Of a stretch of 64,000 nucleotides of DNA, positions 8,475 through 17,122 are shown piece after piece. Source of the stretch: Flavobacterium oncorhynchi (GTDB lineage Bacteria > Bacteroidota > Bacteroidia > Flavobacteriales > Flavobacteriaceae); the NCBI RefSeq assembly GCF_002217355.1, contig NZ_MUHA01000005.1, positions 134,612-198,611 on the forward strand, read 5' to 3'. A model generated the notes under the pieces. The model saw only the letters and a list, made by a program, of their open reading frames with translations, searched no databases and was not told where the DNA came from. A program made the translations under genes and the position numbers. Within the stretch, counting starts at the first letter, position 1, and each line of letters begins with the position of its first letter.

Positions 8475-10834
8475 TCATCTAGTAAATCCTGATAGGTTAT
8501 TTTTTTTACCTCTGAATTCGAAGTATTATTAATGACTTTTACTCGAATAGCTCTTAAACCCGAAACGCCTTGAAGATCTTCGACTTCGAATTGTTCGATT
8601 GCTGGCTCAAGAACTTTCGTGTGCTGCAGGTATTTAATATATTTTAAATACTCAGCTTCTTCGCTGTTTTGCGAATACACGATTGTTATTTTTTCCTTTT
8701 CAGTAATACGTTCGTTAGTTCCTTTGATATTTGCTTTATCAATTCGTTTTTTAACAACCTCATATCTGGCATTATAAGTTCCGTCAACATCAAAACGTTT
8801 TTCATCCATTCTAAAACGTATAGAAAGCGGAGAACTAAATACCAAGATCAACGAAGTAACATCTAATTCGTATGGCAGTGATTCTTTTAGCTGATGATGC
8901 GCCAATTCCATTTCACATAACGTTTGCAGCTGCCACAAACGCAAATTATGCAGATACATTATATCAAACGGTTTTGTTGGTGCAATCGAAGCTCCAATAT
9001 ATAAGTTATGTTCTACGCCGTCAGTTTTAAAACGCTCATAATAATGCGGATAGATTTGCTGCGCCTCGATTTGCTTTTTATCTAGAACAGAAGCTAATCT
9101 TTTATTGATAATCGACATCGCATTGTCGAACTTCTTTCTTTCCTGATAAAACATTCCTGTTTTTTCATCCAGAGTTTCAAAGTACAATTCTTCCAATTTT
9201 ACATTTTTAGCATTGTCCTTTGTGTTTTTCAATATCGGATGAATTTCTTCTTCTATATAGCGCTGAATATGTTGTTCAGTATCTGCTTTCAAAGGAAATT
9301 CTAACTCGTCTCGAAGCGATTCTAGTTCAAATTTTCTCTGCTCTAAAAGAACCAAATTAGAGTTGGGTTTTTGATTATTAAAAATTTCTAATAGTGCTGT
9401 AAGCTGATTTTGAAGATCTATTTTTACAGTTTCATTTCGATGTTCAGATGAACTTTTAATATCAATTTGTCCGTATAACGGGAATACATTTTTAAACACA
9501 ATCTCTTTAAAAATATAGTCTTTTGTATGATTTATATTTTGAAAGTAATTTTGAGATTCTTTCTTGAATTTCCAATAAACACTTGGATGAATTGTTGTAT
9601 ACTCACGCTGAATAATGGCTTCAACCTGATGCTGCATATCGGTATTATAGCGATCAATTGTATCTGTTAAGTACGGCAAAACTAATTCCAGTTTTGTAGC
9701 GTTTACGCTGTTTAGTTCTCTTGCATTTTCAGAAACTAGTTCGACTACACCCAATAAATGACCGTCTTTTATAACCGGAGCAAAAACACAGCTTTGAATT
9801 CCTTGTTTTAATAAATGTTCACCAAGTTTTTTGTTTGAAGAATCTTCGATGAATTTTTTAACATTAGAAATAACAAGCGGTTCTTTTTTGTCTAATAAAT
9901 TTTCAAAAGAACATCCAAAAAAAGCATTTTTACAATCTACTTCCTGATCTGATTTTAATAAAAAACTGGTAAGCTGATTGTCAAATTTTATTGGTCTGAT
10001 GAATTTTTCTTCTTCGGGATTGTAGATTATAAACCCCACTTTTAAATTCGAAATTTTAAAGATCGATTTAAAAATGTTTTCAATTATTTCTGTCGAAGCA
10101 ACTCTTGTAGTTTCGGGTTTTAATAAATTACTTTTTAGGTTCGAAATAGCACTTTCGGTCGTTGCATCAAACAAAGAAACAATGCCAAAACCTTTAAGAA
10201 TCCAGCTTCCTTTAGGGAATTTAGATTTCCATAAATCAATATCATTATAATTATCAATAAGAAGATCGATATCGTCTTGTGTTAAATGTATTGCTTTTTC
10301 TGTTGGAGTAATTTCCATAAAATCGGCATTATACAAAATTCTATAATGCTTTTCTATGCCGTTTTCGTCTGGAATATCATAGAAAAATGGTCTGTTGAAA
10401 TCGAGATTTTGTTTGTAGTAATCGCCTAAAATCAAACAGCAATTGTTGATGTAAAATTGATGTTCATCAAAATCACGAATTTCCATATAAAATTCGTCGC
10501 CGGCGTTACGTAAAATTTTCTTGAAACGTTCGGTATAATTGAACGAAACGTTTTGAAAAGGAATTGTAATTGCCTTTATCTCGTTATGCGTAAGTGCAGT
10601 TGGAAATAAATCAGCAACTAGATTTTTGATTAAATCTTCGTTATTTTTAATAATAGAGTAGTCGTGAATTCCGGTTCTAAATTCCGGATATGCTTCAACC
10701 TCTTTTAAAATGGCTTTAGCATAATTAGATCGATAATCAACATCAGATAAAGCAATTTCTTCAAAAGATTCAATCAGCTTATGAAATGAGATTATCGTTT
10801 CGAAAGGACTTTCGTTGTGTAAAAGACGATCCAT
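8465..10834 (-). CDS. GAF-domain protein, conserved in flavobacteria
   Basis: A 789-residue cytoplasmic protein without signal peptide or membrane segments. A GAF-like fold can be placed at about residues 260-400 (VGFIIYNPEEEKFIRP, CSFENLLDKKEPLVISN, SCVFAPVIKDGHLLGVVELVS). The flanking N-terminal 250 and C-terminal 380 residues match no domain I can name. No kinase, cyclase or HTH motif is visible. It probably senses a small molecule or acts as a scaffold, but that is inference. A good -7 box lies just upstream and a terminator overlaps its stop, so it is a single-gene transcription unit. Confidence 0.7.
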   Translation of the reverse strand: MDRLLHNESPFETIISFHKLIESFEEIALSDVDYRSNYAKAILKEVEAYPEFRTGIHDYSIIKNNEDLIKNLVADLFPTALTHNEIKAITIPFQNVSFNYTERFKKILRNAGDEFYMEIRDFDEHQFYINNCCLILGDYYKQNLDFNRPFFYDIPDENGIEKHYRILYNADFMEITPTEKAIHLTQDDIDLLIDNYNDIDLWKSKFPKGSWILKGFGIVSLFDATTESAISNLKSNLLKPETTRVASTEIIENIFKSIFKISNLKVGFIIYNPEEEKFIRPIKFDNQLTSFLLKSDQEVDCKNAFFGCSFENLLDKKEPLVISNVKKFIEDSSNKKLGEHLLKQGIQSCVFAPVIKDGHLLGVVELVSENARELNSVNATKLELVLPYLTDTIDRYNTDMQHQVEAIIQREYTTIHPSVYWKFKKESQNYFQNINHTKDYIFKEIVFKNVFPLYGQIDIKSSSEHRNETVKIDLQNQLTALLEIFNNQKPNSNLVLLEQRKFELESLRDELEFPLKADTEQHIQRYIEEEIHPILKNTKDNAKNVKLEELYFETLDEKTGMFYQERKKFDNAMSIINKRLASVLDKKQIEAQQIYPHYYERFKTDGVEHNLYIGASIAPTKPFDIMYLHNLRLWQLQTLCEMELAHHQLKESLPYELDVTSLILVFSSPLSIRFRMDEKRFDVDGTYNARYEVVKKRIDKANIKGTNERITEKEKITIVYSQNSEEAEYLKYIKYLQHTKVLEPAIEQFEVEDLQGVSGLRAIRVKVINNTSNSEVKKITYQDLLDELN

Positions 10835-10853
10835 CTGTTTTGGTTTTAAAACA

Positions 10854-10861
10854 CAAAATTA
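10854..10861 (-). promoter_or_regulatory. Promoter -7 box of the GAF gene (TAATTTTG)
   Basis: Perfect TAnnTTTG on the minus strand, 19 bases before the start codon at 10834. Confidence 0.55.
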
Positions 10862-10973
10862 AGCATAAATTAAGAATCTTTAGCATTTTGCGATTTCTTT
10901 CGTTTATAGTACTATCGAGTTTAATTGATATTTTAAAAAGAAAAACTTTTATAACGTAAAACTGTCAATAAAA

Positions 10974-11002
10974 AACGGCAGTTACAAATTGCAACTGCCG
11001 TT
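10974..11002 (-). terminator. Terminator after the nucleoid-associated protein gene
   Basis: Arms AACGGCAGTT and AACTGCCGTT enclose nine bases; the minus strand continues with a run of T. It lies 37 bases after the stop at 11039. The hairpin is also T-rich on the plus side and may act in both directions. Confidence 0.8.
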
Positions 11003-11038
11003 TTTCTTTTTAAGTAAGTAATAGAAAATGAATAACTC

Positions 11039-12097
11039 TTAGCTTTTTTCTTCTTTATTGAAGTAAACTAAGTAGTAATACATTTGTTTTTCTTCATCCC
11101 AGCCTTTTTCAACAAATTTTTCTGCACTTTCAGGATTGATAAAATCCATTTTAATCTGAATATGTGTATCTAGATTAATAACGTTTTTAATCGATTTTCT
11201 AGCGTCAGAAACTGCTGCATTTGCAATTGGGAATGAGGTTACATCTTCGATGCTGTATTTTTCTCCTTTATCAACTTTATAGTTTTTGAATTCAGGAATT
11301 AAGTCAGGATTGTCAAGTACTTCATTCAAGAAATTTTGTTCTTCAAACTGATCGTTTTTAGCGAAGTAATTCACAGAACGGTTCATGAACATAACTTCTT
11401 CTTTTTTATCTTCTGCTGGTAAAACAACATCTTTTGCGAAGTTTTGACAGAATTTCAAGTACTTTTTAGTAATGAAGTTTTCATCTTCAAAAGCATCAAC
11501 AGATAAAAAGTGCTCTAACCAATAACGCGCATCATAACGGTTGCTGTCTACAGTCAGGATTTTATATCCTTCTTCTTTTTTATAATTAAAAATCAAACAT
11601 CCTTTGTCTAATTTACTCAAGTTGATCCCTTGTTGTAAAATCATTTCAAGATTGCTGTCTTTTTCTTCAAATTGTAAAAAGTCAGCCTGTAACTCACTTT
11701 TAAAAATTCCGATAGCATCAACTACATTATTATCGATACTTAAATTGGTTAAGTACGTAACATAAACCTCTCCGTTTTTAATATGCGGATGGTTAGACTG
11801 CTCGTATAAATGTTTTGTGATTTTTTTTGAAACTTCCTGAACATTCCCAGGATTATCAAAAATTTCAGAAGCATACTTAAACATATCATTGTAATCCAAA
11901 TCTACTTCGTGAGCAAACTGATAATAGTTTTCTTCCTTTTCTCTAAAAGGTTTAAAGAAATACTCTTTTATCAAAGGCACAATTTCGTCATTTAAATTAA
12001 AGGGCTGTTCTGATAAAAAAATAGCTTCGTTACGGCTTTTGTTTCCTACGCGGTGTATCGAAAGCGTCTCGATGTGAGTGTTGAATAAGTTGATCAT
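11039..12097 (-). CDS. Nucleoid-associated protein, NdpA/YejK family
   Basis: The 352-residue product begins MINLFNTHIETLSIHRVGNK and matches the 37-kDa nucleoid-associated protein family (NdpA/YejK) in length and in phrases such as SKKITKHLYEQSNHPHIKNG, GEVYVTYLTN and KLDKGCLIFNYKKEEGYKIL. Members associate with the nucleoid; some occur beside defence systems, but nothing here points to that. The gene ends at a strong terminator. Its upstream neighbour is the four-helix-bundle gene, from which it is separated by a copy of the AAGGTTCAAAGG dispersed repeat, so cotranscription is uncertain. Confidence 0.85.
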   Translation of the reverse strand: MINLFNTHIETLSIHRVGNKSRNEAIFLSEQPFNLNDEIVPLIKEYFFKPFREKEENYYQFAHEVDLDYNDMFKYASEIFDNPGNVQEVSKKITKHLYEQSNHPHIKNGEVYVTYLTNLSIDNNVVDAIGIFKSELQADFLQFEEKDSNLEMILQQGINLSKLDKGCLIFNYKKEEGYKILTVDSNRYDARYWLEHFLSVDAFEDENFITKKYLKFCQNFAKDVVLPAEDKKEEVMFMNRSVNYFAKNDQFEEQNFLNEVLDNPDLIPEFKNYKVDKGEKYSIEDVTSFPIANAAVSDARKSIKNVINLDTHIQIKMDFINPESAEKFVEKGWDEEKQMYYYLVYFNKEEKS

Positions 12098-12107
12098 GTA
12101 TTTATTT

Positions 12108-12145
12108 AGGTTCAGAGAAGCAAAGGTTCAAAGGAACAAAGGTTA
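12108..12145 (+). repeat. Dispersed repeat, left member of an inverted pair around the four-helix gene
   Basis: A run built of AGCAAAGG, TTCAAAGG and AACAAAGG units. A related run in opposite orientation sits at 12571-12610, on the other side of the four-helix-bundle gene. The stop codon of that gene (12143-12145) is in the end of this repeat. Relatives occur at 15487-15676 and 50856-50948. Confidence 0.65.
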
Positions 12146-12502
12146 GTTTCTATCTTTTATTTTTCTGATAAAAGAACTTAACATTCGTTCTATTTCTCTG
12201 CTTTCTCCATTTACTTTATTGAATTGGTGCTCGGTTATATATTTTAAATTGAATGAAATTTCAAGTTGAGTCTGCATTTCAAACAATGATGAAATTGAGA
12301 TGTTTAAAAACCTCAAATAATCATTATTTCCATCTCTGCCGTATCCCTCAGCAATATTACTTGGTATTGAAATGGAGCATCTTCTAATTTGTGAAGATAA
12401 ACCATAAATTTCTTCTTTAGGGAATGAATTTGTTATTTGGTAAATTTCAGTTACCAAATTCATAGATTTTTGCCAGATTAAAAGATCTCTAAAAGTTTTC
12501 AT
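12143..12502 (-). CDS. Four-helix-bundle protein (23S rRNA intervening-sequence type)
   Basis: The 119-residue protein has the familiar hallmarks of this family: MKTFRDLLIWQKSMNLVTEIY at the start, then FPKEEIYGLSSQIRRCSISIPSNIAEGYGR in the middle. These proteins form four-helix bundles, were first seen as ORFs in 23S rRNA intervening sequences, and resemble the accessory Avd protein of diversity-generating retroelements. Here there is no rRNA and no reverse transcriptase. The gene is enclosed by an inverted pair of dispersed repeats (12108-12145 and 12571-12610), which suggests it came in as a unit. Function unknown. Confidence 0.9.
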   Translation of the reverse strand: MKTFRDLLIWQKSMNLVTEIYQITNSFPKEEIYGLSSQIRRCSISIPSNIAEGYGRDGNNDYLRFLNISISSLFEMQTQLEISFNLKYITEHQFNKVNGESREIERMLSSFIRKIKDRN

Positions 12503-12570
12503 TTTTACAATTGAGAATTAAGTGTAAAAATAATAAAAAACTTACAAATTAAAATTGCAAAATTTTAAAG

Positions 12571-12610
12571 AAAACCTTTGTGCCTTTGTCTCTCTGTACC
12601 TTTGAACCTC
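12571..12610 (-). repeat. Dispersed repeat, right member of the inverted pair
   Basis: Units CCTTTGTG, CCTTTGTC and CCTTTGAACC are the reverse complement of the run at 12108-12145. It fills the space between the four-helix gene and the next gene on the minus strand. Confidence 0.65.
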
Positions 12611-12617
12611 AAAAAAA

Positions 12618-13157
12618 CTAATTCCAATTCTCCTCAAATCCAAAATCTTCAAAGCTGTCATCGCCTTCAAACATATCTAGATCGTCTTCGTCTAGATCGT
12701 CTTCAAATTCGCCGTAGATATCGTCGTGCATATCAGCTTCAAAATTTTTCTCGCCAGAATCATCAGGCATTTCTCCATGAGAGAATAAAGTTTCTGGGTA
12801 AACAGCTCCAACAGATTGATCTTCAATAGCAGCCAATTCAACTAAGAAAGTCCACATATGAATGAAATCGTAAACATAAATGATTTTGGTGTTTTCTTTA
12901 TCTAAGATAGAAGATAATGGATAATCGCCCATAGTTCTTTGCTCACCAGGAACATCGCCAGTATCAAAAAGCGGAATTTCATCTTCTTGATTCCAAGTTT
13001 CATCGCAGGTGTAGAACGAAGCTACTTCCATTCCGTCAAAACCAAAAGCGTTGAAGATTGCATTGTGTAAATCTTCAAGAGTATCTTCTTCAAGAATAGC
13101 AATGTCTCTAAAAATATCTTCTTCGGCGTCTAGAATTACTCTAAATTTATAAACCAT
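12618..13157 (-). CDS. Plasmid pRiA4b ORF-3-like family protein
   Basis: The 179-residue product starts MVYKFRVILDAEEDIFRDIAI, followed by LEDLHNAIFNAFGFDGMEVASF and TKIIYVYDFIHMWTFLVEL, the hallmarks of the pRiA4b ORF-3-like family. The biochemical role of the family is not settled. The last 45 residues are extremely acidic (runs of Asp and Glu, for example DDLDEDDLDMFEGDD), longer than the family core requires. Preceded by a perfect -7 box, it is probably transcribed alone. Confidence 0.85.
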   Translation of the reverse strand: MVYKFRVILDAEEDIFRDIAILEEDTLEDLHNAIFNAFGFDGMEVASFYTCDETWNQEDEIPLFDTGDVPGEQRTMGDYPLSSILDKENTKIIYVYDFIHMWTFLVELAAIEDQSVGAVYPETLFSHGEMPDDSGEKNFEADMHDDIYGEFEDDLDEDDLDMFEGDDSFEDFGFEENWN

Positions 13158-13180
13158 AATCTTTGTTTTTATTGAGAGGT

Positions 13181-13188
13181 CAAAGGTA
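13181..13188 (-). promoter_or_regulatory. Promoter -7 box (TACCTTTG)
   Basis: Perfect TAnnTTTG on the minus strand, 23 bases before the start at 13157. Confidence 0.5.
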
Positions 13189-13370
13189 AAATATAAAAAA
13201 CAAAATACGAATTGTGAATTACGATTTGTTGAAAAGATTTTAAACTGCTGTTTTTTTGTGATTTAGTGTGTTTGATGAATTTGCCCAATTTTCAGAATCG
13301 TTTAGTTTTCAAAGATTCCTAAAATTATAGCTGCAAGTTCATGAAAACAGTACCGGAACAGTTGAAGCAA

Positions 13371-13973
13371 TTACTGCTTACCAGTTAATCTCTTTTTGAT
13401 TTTATGATAATGTTTATGGTATGTGCTGTGGCTGGGATAACTTCTGCTTGATGTCATATTATTAAAAAGTAGAGCAGTCAAAAGTAAAATAAGTGTTCCC
13501 ACAAGAACCGGCGAAACCACATAAAAATATCCCAAAGCCTTAATTTTGTCTGAACCAATAATAGCAATCAGAGCTGTTGCGCCTCCTGGCGGGTGCAGAG
13601 TTTTAGTAATCTGCATGAAAATTATTGCCAGCGAAACGGCCAAAGGTGCCGCAATCCAAATAATATCTGGTGCTAGTTTATGAACTGTAACGCCTATAAA
13701 AGCCGAAATTACGTGTCCGCCAACTAAATTCCTTGGCTGAGAAAATGGACTTTGAATAATTCCGTAAACCAAAACGCTCGAAGCTCCAAAAGAACCAATC
13801 AAGTAAACAGCATCATTTCCTGTAAAATGTATCGATTGTACATAAGCTAAAATCCCAATCCCAACAAATGATCCGAGAAATGACCAAAAATGCTCTTTGT
13901 AGTCAATTAAAGTTTCTTTATAAAGAATATAACGAGTTTTGCGATAGCTTCTTTTAATTCTTGGAGTGGGCAT
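13371..13973 (-). CDS. HPP family integral membrane protein
   Basis: The 200-residue protein has four to five hydrophobic helices and the HPP-family motif LHPPGGATALIA (about residue 125), which names the family. Also typical are GSFGASSVLVYGI and SQPRNLVGGH. Some HPP proteins have been linked to nitrite transport in plastids and cyanobacteria; the bacterial role here is not known. It is followed on the same strand by nothing close, and preceded by a ClC-type gene in the direction of transcription to the right (its stop, 14059, is 85 bases from this start), so a shared transcript is possible. Confidence 0.85.
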   Translation of the reverse strand: MPTPRIKRSYRKTRYILYKETLIDYKEHFWSFLGSFVGIGILAYVQSIHFTGNDAVYLIGSFGASSVLVYGIIQSPFSQPRNLVGGHVISAFIGVTVHKLAPDIIWIAAPLAVSLAIIFMQITKTLHPPGGATALIAIIGSDKIKALGYFYVVSPVLVGTLILLLTALLFNNMTSSRSYPSHSTYHKHYHKIKKRLTGKQ

Positions 13974-14058
13974 AATTATTTAATGTTTGTTTATTTTATA
14001 AGAAGGGTTAAAAATTAGTATTTAAATCTGTGAGATTTGTGAGTTGGTTTCGGAACTG

Positions 14059-15336
14059 TTATTTTGTTAAACTTGGGGCATACGTATAAACAGTATGCGG
14101 ATAAATCATTTTTGCGGTGTATTTAGAAATTAGACACACGACAAGAATTGGTAAAAACAACGTATAATCGTTTGTTAAACCGCATACTAAAAATATTGCT
14201 GTAAAAGGGGCATGAATACTCGCGCTTAATACCGCAGCCATACCAATAATCATAAAGTTTACTGGAATTACATGCAGATTGAAAAAGGTGTTTAAAACCG
14301 ATGCAAGCAATAATCCTAAAAAGGCACCGATAAAAAGACTTGGTGCAAAAACGCCGCCGTCTCCGCCAGAAGCTAATGTAATAGAGGTAACGATAGGTTT
14401 TAGAATTAAAACACCAATAAAGGTTAAAGCTAATGTCAGGGTTAAGGGGATTTCTGTCGAATTTCCAAAAATACTTTTTATGGCATGATAGCCTTCTCCA
14501 TACAATTGTGGAAAAACAAATAATGAGATGCTTAAAACTACAGAGCCTATAAGGATTTTATAATAATGCGTATCTATTTTTCCAAATTGAGATTTAAAAA
14601 ACAATACACATCGTGTTAAATACACAGAATTCATCCCAGCTAAAATTCCTAAAAGAATAAAATACGGAATCGCTTTTAAATGCCAAGTTGTAATAGAAAC
14701 GGCAAATAAAGGTTCTTCTTTTAAAATTGAAAGTAAACCAAATGCAATAGAAACAGCAATTACATTTGAAATAATAAATGCACGTGTTACTTTTCTTGAA
14801 ATAACTTCAAAAGCAAACAGAATTCCTGCTATTGGACTACTGAAAAGAGCAGTAACACCAGCAGCAACACCTGCACAAATTAATTCTGTTTTGTATTGAC
14901 GGAAGACATTTTCTTTTTCATGAGCAACAGATCCAATTGTCGCTGTAGCTACAACTGTAGAAACCTCTATTCCTGTTGATCCGCCAAAAATAACCGTGAT
15001 TAAACCGTTTATAAAATGTGATGGAATTTTATAAGAAGGAAGATTCTTTTTAGTTTTTGTACTTTCAAAAACTTCTTTGATTCCTTTATTTTCTTTTTTC
15101 TTAAAGAGATATTGTCTCAGGAAATAAATTACAGACAATCCGAAAACTGGAAAAATAATATAGAATATTGGATGAACCGATACTTCATGAAAGAAGATTT
15201 CCTCGTAATATTCAGTGATTTTTTTAAGTGAAATTCCCAAAAAGGCTGATAAAAAGCCAATTAAAACAGATACAATAACTAATTTTCGGAATTTGATAAA
15301 TTGATGATTTTTTTTGATTTTCGCCGTTTTGTTCAT
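14059..15336 (-). CDS. ClC-type chloride channel or proton/anion antiporter
   Basis: A 425-residue, roughly ten-helix membrane protein. The stretch FGGSTGIEVSTVV (about residue 118) corresponds to the second anion-selectivity motif GxEGP with the gating Glu; GDGGVFAPSLFIGAFLG (about 325-341) is the third motif with the conserved GxFxP core. No CBS domains follow, as in short bacterial ClC proteins. The middle of the first motif (GSGIP) is not obvious. Transport of anions is family knowledge; channel versus exchanger cannot be decided by eye. Confidence 0.85.
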   Translation of the reverse strand: MNKTAKIKKNHQFIKFRKLVIVSVLIGFLSAFLGISLKKITEYYEEIFFHEVSVHPIFYIIFPVFGLSVIYFLRQYLFKKKENKGIKEVFESTKTKKNLPSYKIPSHFINGLITVIFGGSTGIEVSTVVATATIGSVAHEKENVFRQYKTELICAGVAAGVTALFSSPIAGILFAFEVISRKVTRAFIISNVIAVSIAFGLLSILKEEPLFAVSITTWHLKAIPYFILLGILAGMNSVYLTRCVLFFKSQFGKIDTHYYKILIGSVVLSISLFVFPQLYGEGYHAIKSIFGNSTEIPLTLTLALTFIGVLILKPIVTSITLASGGDGGVFAPSLFIGAFLGLLLASVLNTFFNLHVIPVNFMIIGMAAVLSASIHAPFTAIFLVCGLTNDYTLFLPILVVCLISKYTAKMIYPHTVYTYAPSLTK

Positions 15337-15679
15337 CAGAAGTAAGTCGCAGCTTTTTTATGCGGATTACAAAATTAAGCATCAAAATCGGTTTTTAATA
15401 GAAAATCTTCAATATAGTGTGTTAAAATGTATATAAACAAGAAAATTCTTTCAGTGCGTTTTTCTTTGTATATCGCTTGTTTATGTGCAAAGGTACAAAG
15501 CAGCAAAGGTTCAAAGTTTTCTCATTTTGTGTTATTTTCGAACGATAAATCACATGTGAATTGACAAAAATTGCTTTTTACTTGCTTAGTTTCTAGTGTG
15601 ATTTCTCGTTCCTCGAAATGACATAAAAGAAGTAATAACCTCTGTTCCTTTGAGCCTCTGTATCTTTGAACCTTAGTTT
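15337..15679. other. Gene-free stretch with dispersed repeats
   Basis: This 343-base gap holds the -7 box of the ClC gene, an inverted pair of the AAGGTTCAAAGG repeat family (15487-15517 and 15636-15676), and between them a degenerate fragment (about 15599-15625) of the TTTCTC/GAAATGACA family seen complete at 53165-53268. No open frame of note was seen. Confidence 0.6.
15370..15377 (-). promoter_or_regulatory. Promoter -7 box of the ClC gene (TAATTTTG)
   Basis: Perfect TAnnTTTG on the minus strand, 33 bases before the start at 15336. Confidence 0.5.
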
Positions 15680-16069
15680 CTATCTCTCATAAAACTCAAT
15701 TGGCAATAAATCAGGATCAGCAATAAAAGTAAAACGTTTTTCAGTCGTTTCATCTATTCTGATAGGTTCTGCTTCTATGTTTTTTGAAGTTAAGAAAGCT
15801 ATAGTTTCTTCTAAATTAATTACTTCAAATGCCAAGTGTCGTAATCCAACTGCCTCTGGTCTCGATGGACGCTGCGGCGGATTTGGGAAAGAGAATAGTT
15901 CTACTACATAAATGCCATTTAATGCCAAATCAAGTTTATACGATTGGCGTTCTTCACGATAGATTTCTCTAATAATGGTAAGTCCTAAAACTTCGGTATA
16001 AAAAGTTTTAGATTTTTGATAATCCGAGCATAAAATGGCAATATGATGGATTTTGTTTAAGGTAAGCAT
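15680..16069 (-). CDS. VOC-family (glyoxalase-like) metalloprotein
   Basis: A 129-residue single-domain vicinal-oxygen-chelate protein of the YaeR/SMU1112c subgroup. Metal-ligand positions are visible in KIHHIAILCSDYQKS (His near the N-terminus), VVELFSF, GLRHLAFEV and the terminal PIEFYER. Substrate unknown; members include glyoxalases and dioxygenase-like proteins. Its ATG overlaps the stop of the acetyltransferase gene by one base, so it is the last gene of a four-gene operon (DinB, YciI, acetyltransferase, VOC). Confidence 0.85.
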   Translation of the reverse strand: MLTLNKIHHIAILCSDYQKSKTFYTEVLGLTIIREIYREERQSYKLDLALNGIYVVELFSFPNPPQRPSRPEAVGLRHLAFEVINLEETIAFLTSKNIEAEPIRIDETTEKRFTFIADPDLLPIEFYER

Positions 16070-16644
16070 TAGTTTTTTTGTTGAGGTTCTTGATTTAATT
16101 TTCGAATTACTTTAGCAGGATTTCCAACGGCAAGAGAATTATCAGGAATATCTTTTGCAACAACAGATCCCGCGCCAATAACACAGCCTTTACCAATTGT
16201 TACACCAGGACAAATAACAGAGTTTCCGCCAATCCAGCAATCGTCGCCAATTGTAATTGGTTCTGCGTTTTCTAAAGATTTTCTCAATTCTGCATCAAGC
16301 GGATGAGTTGCAGTGTAGATTTGAACATTTGGTGCAAAAAAAACATTTGATCCAATATTTACTGGACAACTATCAAGAACAACACAGTTAACATTAAAAT
16401 AAACATTGTCCCCACAAGTTATATTATATCCATAATCGCAATGAAAAGGTGGTTCGATATAAAAATTACTGCCAGAATTAGGAATTAACTCTTTTAAAAT
16501 TTCTTTTGCTTTTTTGGTCAAGCGGTATTCTTTTACATTCAATGTATGTAATAAGATTTTTGCTTTTCGGCGGTCTTTTACTAAAACAGGATCTCCTGGT
16601 AAGTAATATTCTCCCGCAATCATTTTTTCTTTTTCTGTTTTCAT
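16069..16644 (-). CDS. Maltose/galactoside-type O-acetyltransferase
   Basis: This 191-residue protein is a left-handed beta-helix (hexapeptide) acetyltransferase of the Maa/LacA group, transferring acetyl from acetyl-CoA to a sugar. It has the N-terminal Maa domain (KMIAGEYYLPGDPVLVKDR), the catalytic histidine in ATHPLDA, and hexapeptide turns such as ITIGDDCWIGGNSVICPGVTIG followed by GAGSVVAKDIP and GNPAKVIR. The length is normal for the family. It lies nine bases after the YciI-like gene and overlaps the VOC gene, so it is cotranscribed with both. Confidence 0.9.
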   Translation of the reverse strand: MKTEKEKMIAGEYYLPGDPVLVKDRRKAKILLHTLNVKEYRLTKKAKEILKELIPNSGSNFYIEPPFHCDYGYNITCGDNVYFNVNCVVLDSCPVNIGSNVFFAPNVQIYTATHPLDAELRKSLENAEPITIGDDCWIGGNSVICPGVTIGKGCVIGAGSVVAKDIPDNSLAVGNPAKVIRKLNQEPQQKN

Positions 16645-16653
16645 ATAAAGAGA

Positions 16654-17112
16654 TTACATTTTAGTCTTGGCAATTTTTTCGTGAATTTTTACTGTTTCCT
16701 GCAAAGCCGCACTCGAATACCACGGTGTTAATTCGGCTTCAAGCAAATTGGCTTTAATGGCAGGATCTGTTGCAACAAGAGCTTTTGCTTCGTCAACAGT
16801 TTCTACATTAAAAATATAAATTCCACGATAATTTCGATCATTTTTCATAAAAGGACCGGCAACAACGAGTTTTCCTTCTTTGGCTAGTTTGTTGATATTT
16901 GCCATATGACCTTCAAATAATTTTTTGGTTTCTTCTTTTGAAGCCGTTTTGTTTGTTCCTGATTTCAATAAACAGAAAACATATTTTTTCATTCCATATT
17001 CATCTGCATTCAACGATTTGGCTAAATTTTCATCAAATTTAACTTCCGTTTCCTGAGCGAATCCAATTGCATTTATTAGTAAGAAAGCGAATAAAAAGAA
17101 AGAGTTTTTCAT
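16654..17112 (-). CDS. Exported YciI-like protein
   Basis: The 152-residue product has a signal peptide (MKNSFFLFAFLLINAIGFAQ, cleavage probably after the Ala) followed by a ferredoxin-like YciI domain: EGHMANINKLAKEGKLVVAGPF, then IYIFNVETVDEAKALVATDP. YciI proteins are small dimeric proteins with a conserved His/Asp pair (EGHM here) and no firmly known activity. Export is unusual for YciI in general. It sits ten bases downstream of the DinB gene in one operon. Confidence 0.85.
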   Translation of the reverse strand: MKNSFFLFAFLLINAIGFAQETEVKFDENLAKSLNADEYGMKKYVFCLLKSGTNKTASKEETKKLFEGHMANINKLAKEGKLVVAGPFMKNDRNYRGIYIFNVETVDEAKALVATDPAIKANLLEAELTPWYSSAALQETVKIHEKIAKTKM

Positions 17113-17122
17113 AACACTGTTT

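Noticed and set aside
12143..12502. A diversity-generating retroelement around the Avd-like four-helix gene
   Set aside because: No reverse transcriptase, template repeat or variable-repeat target gene is in the window.
12578..12829. Plus-strand frame of 83 codons starting in the dispersed repeat
   Set aside because: It covers the repeat and the acidic tail of the pRiA4b-like gene read backwards; the Arg/Leu-rich product is an artefact of Asp/Glu codons on the other strand.
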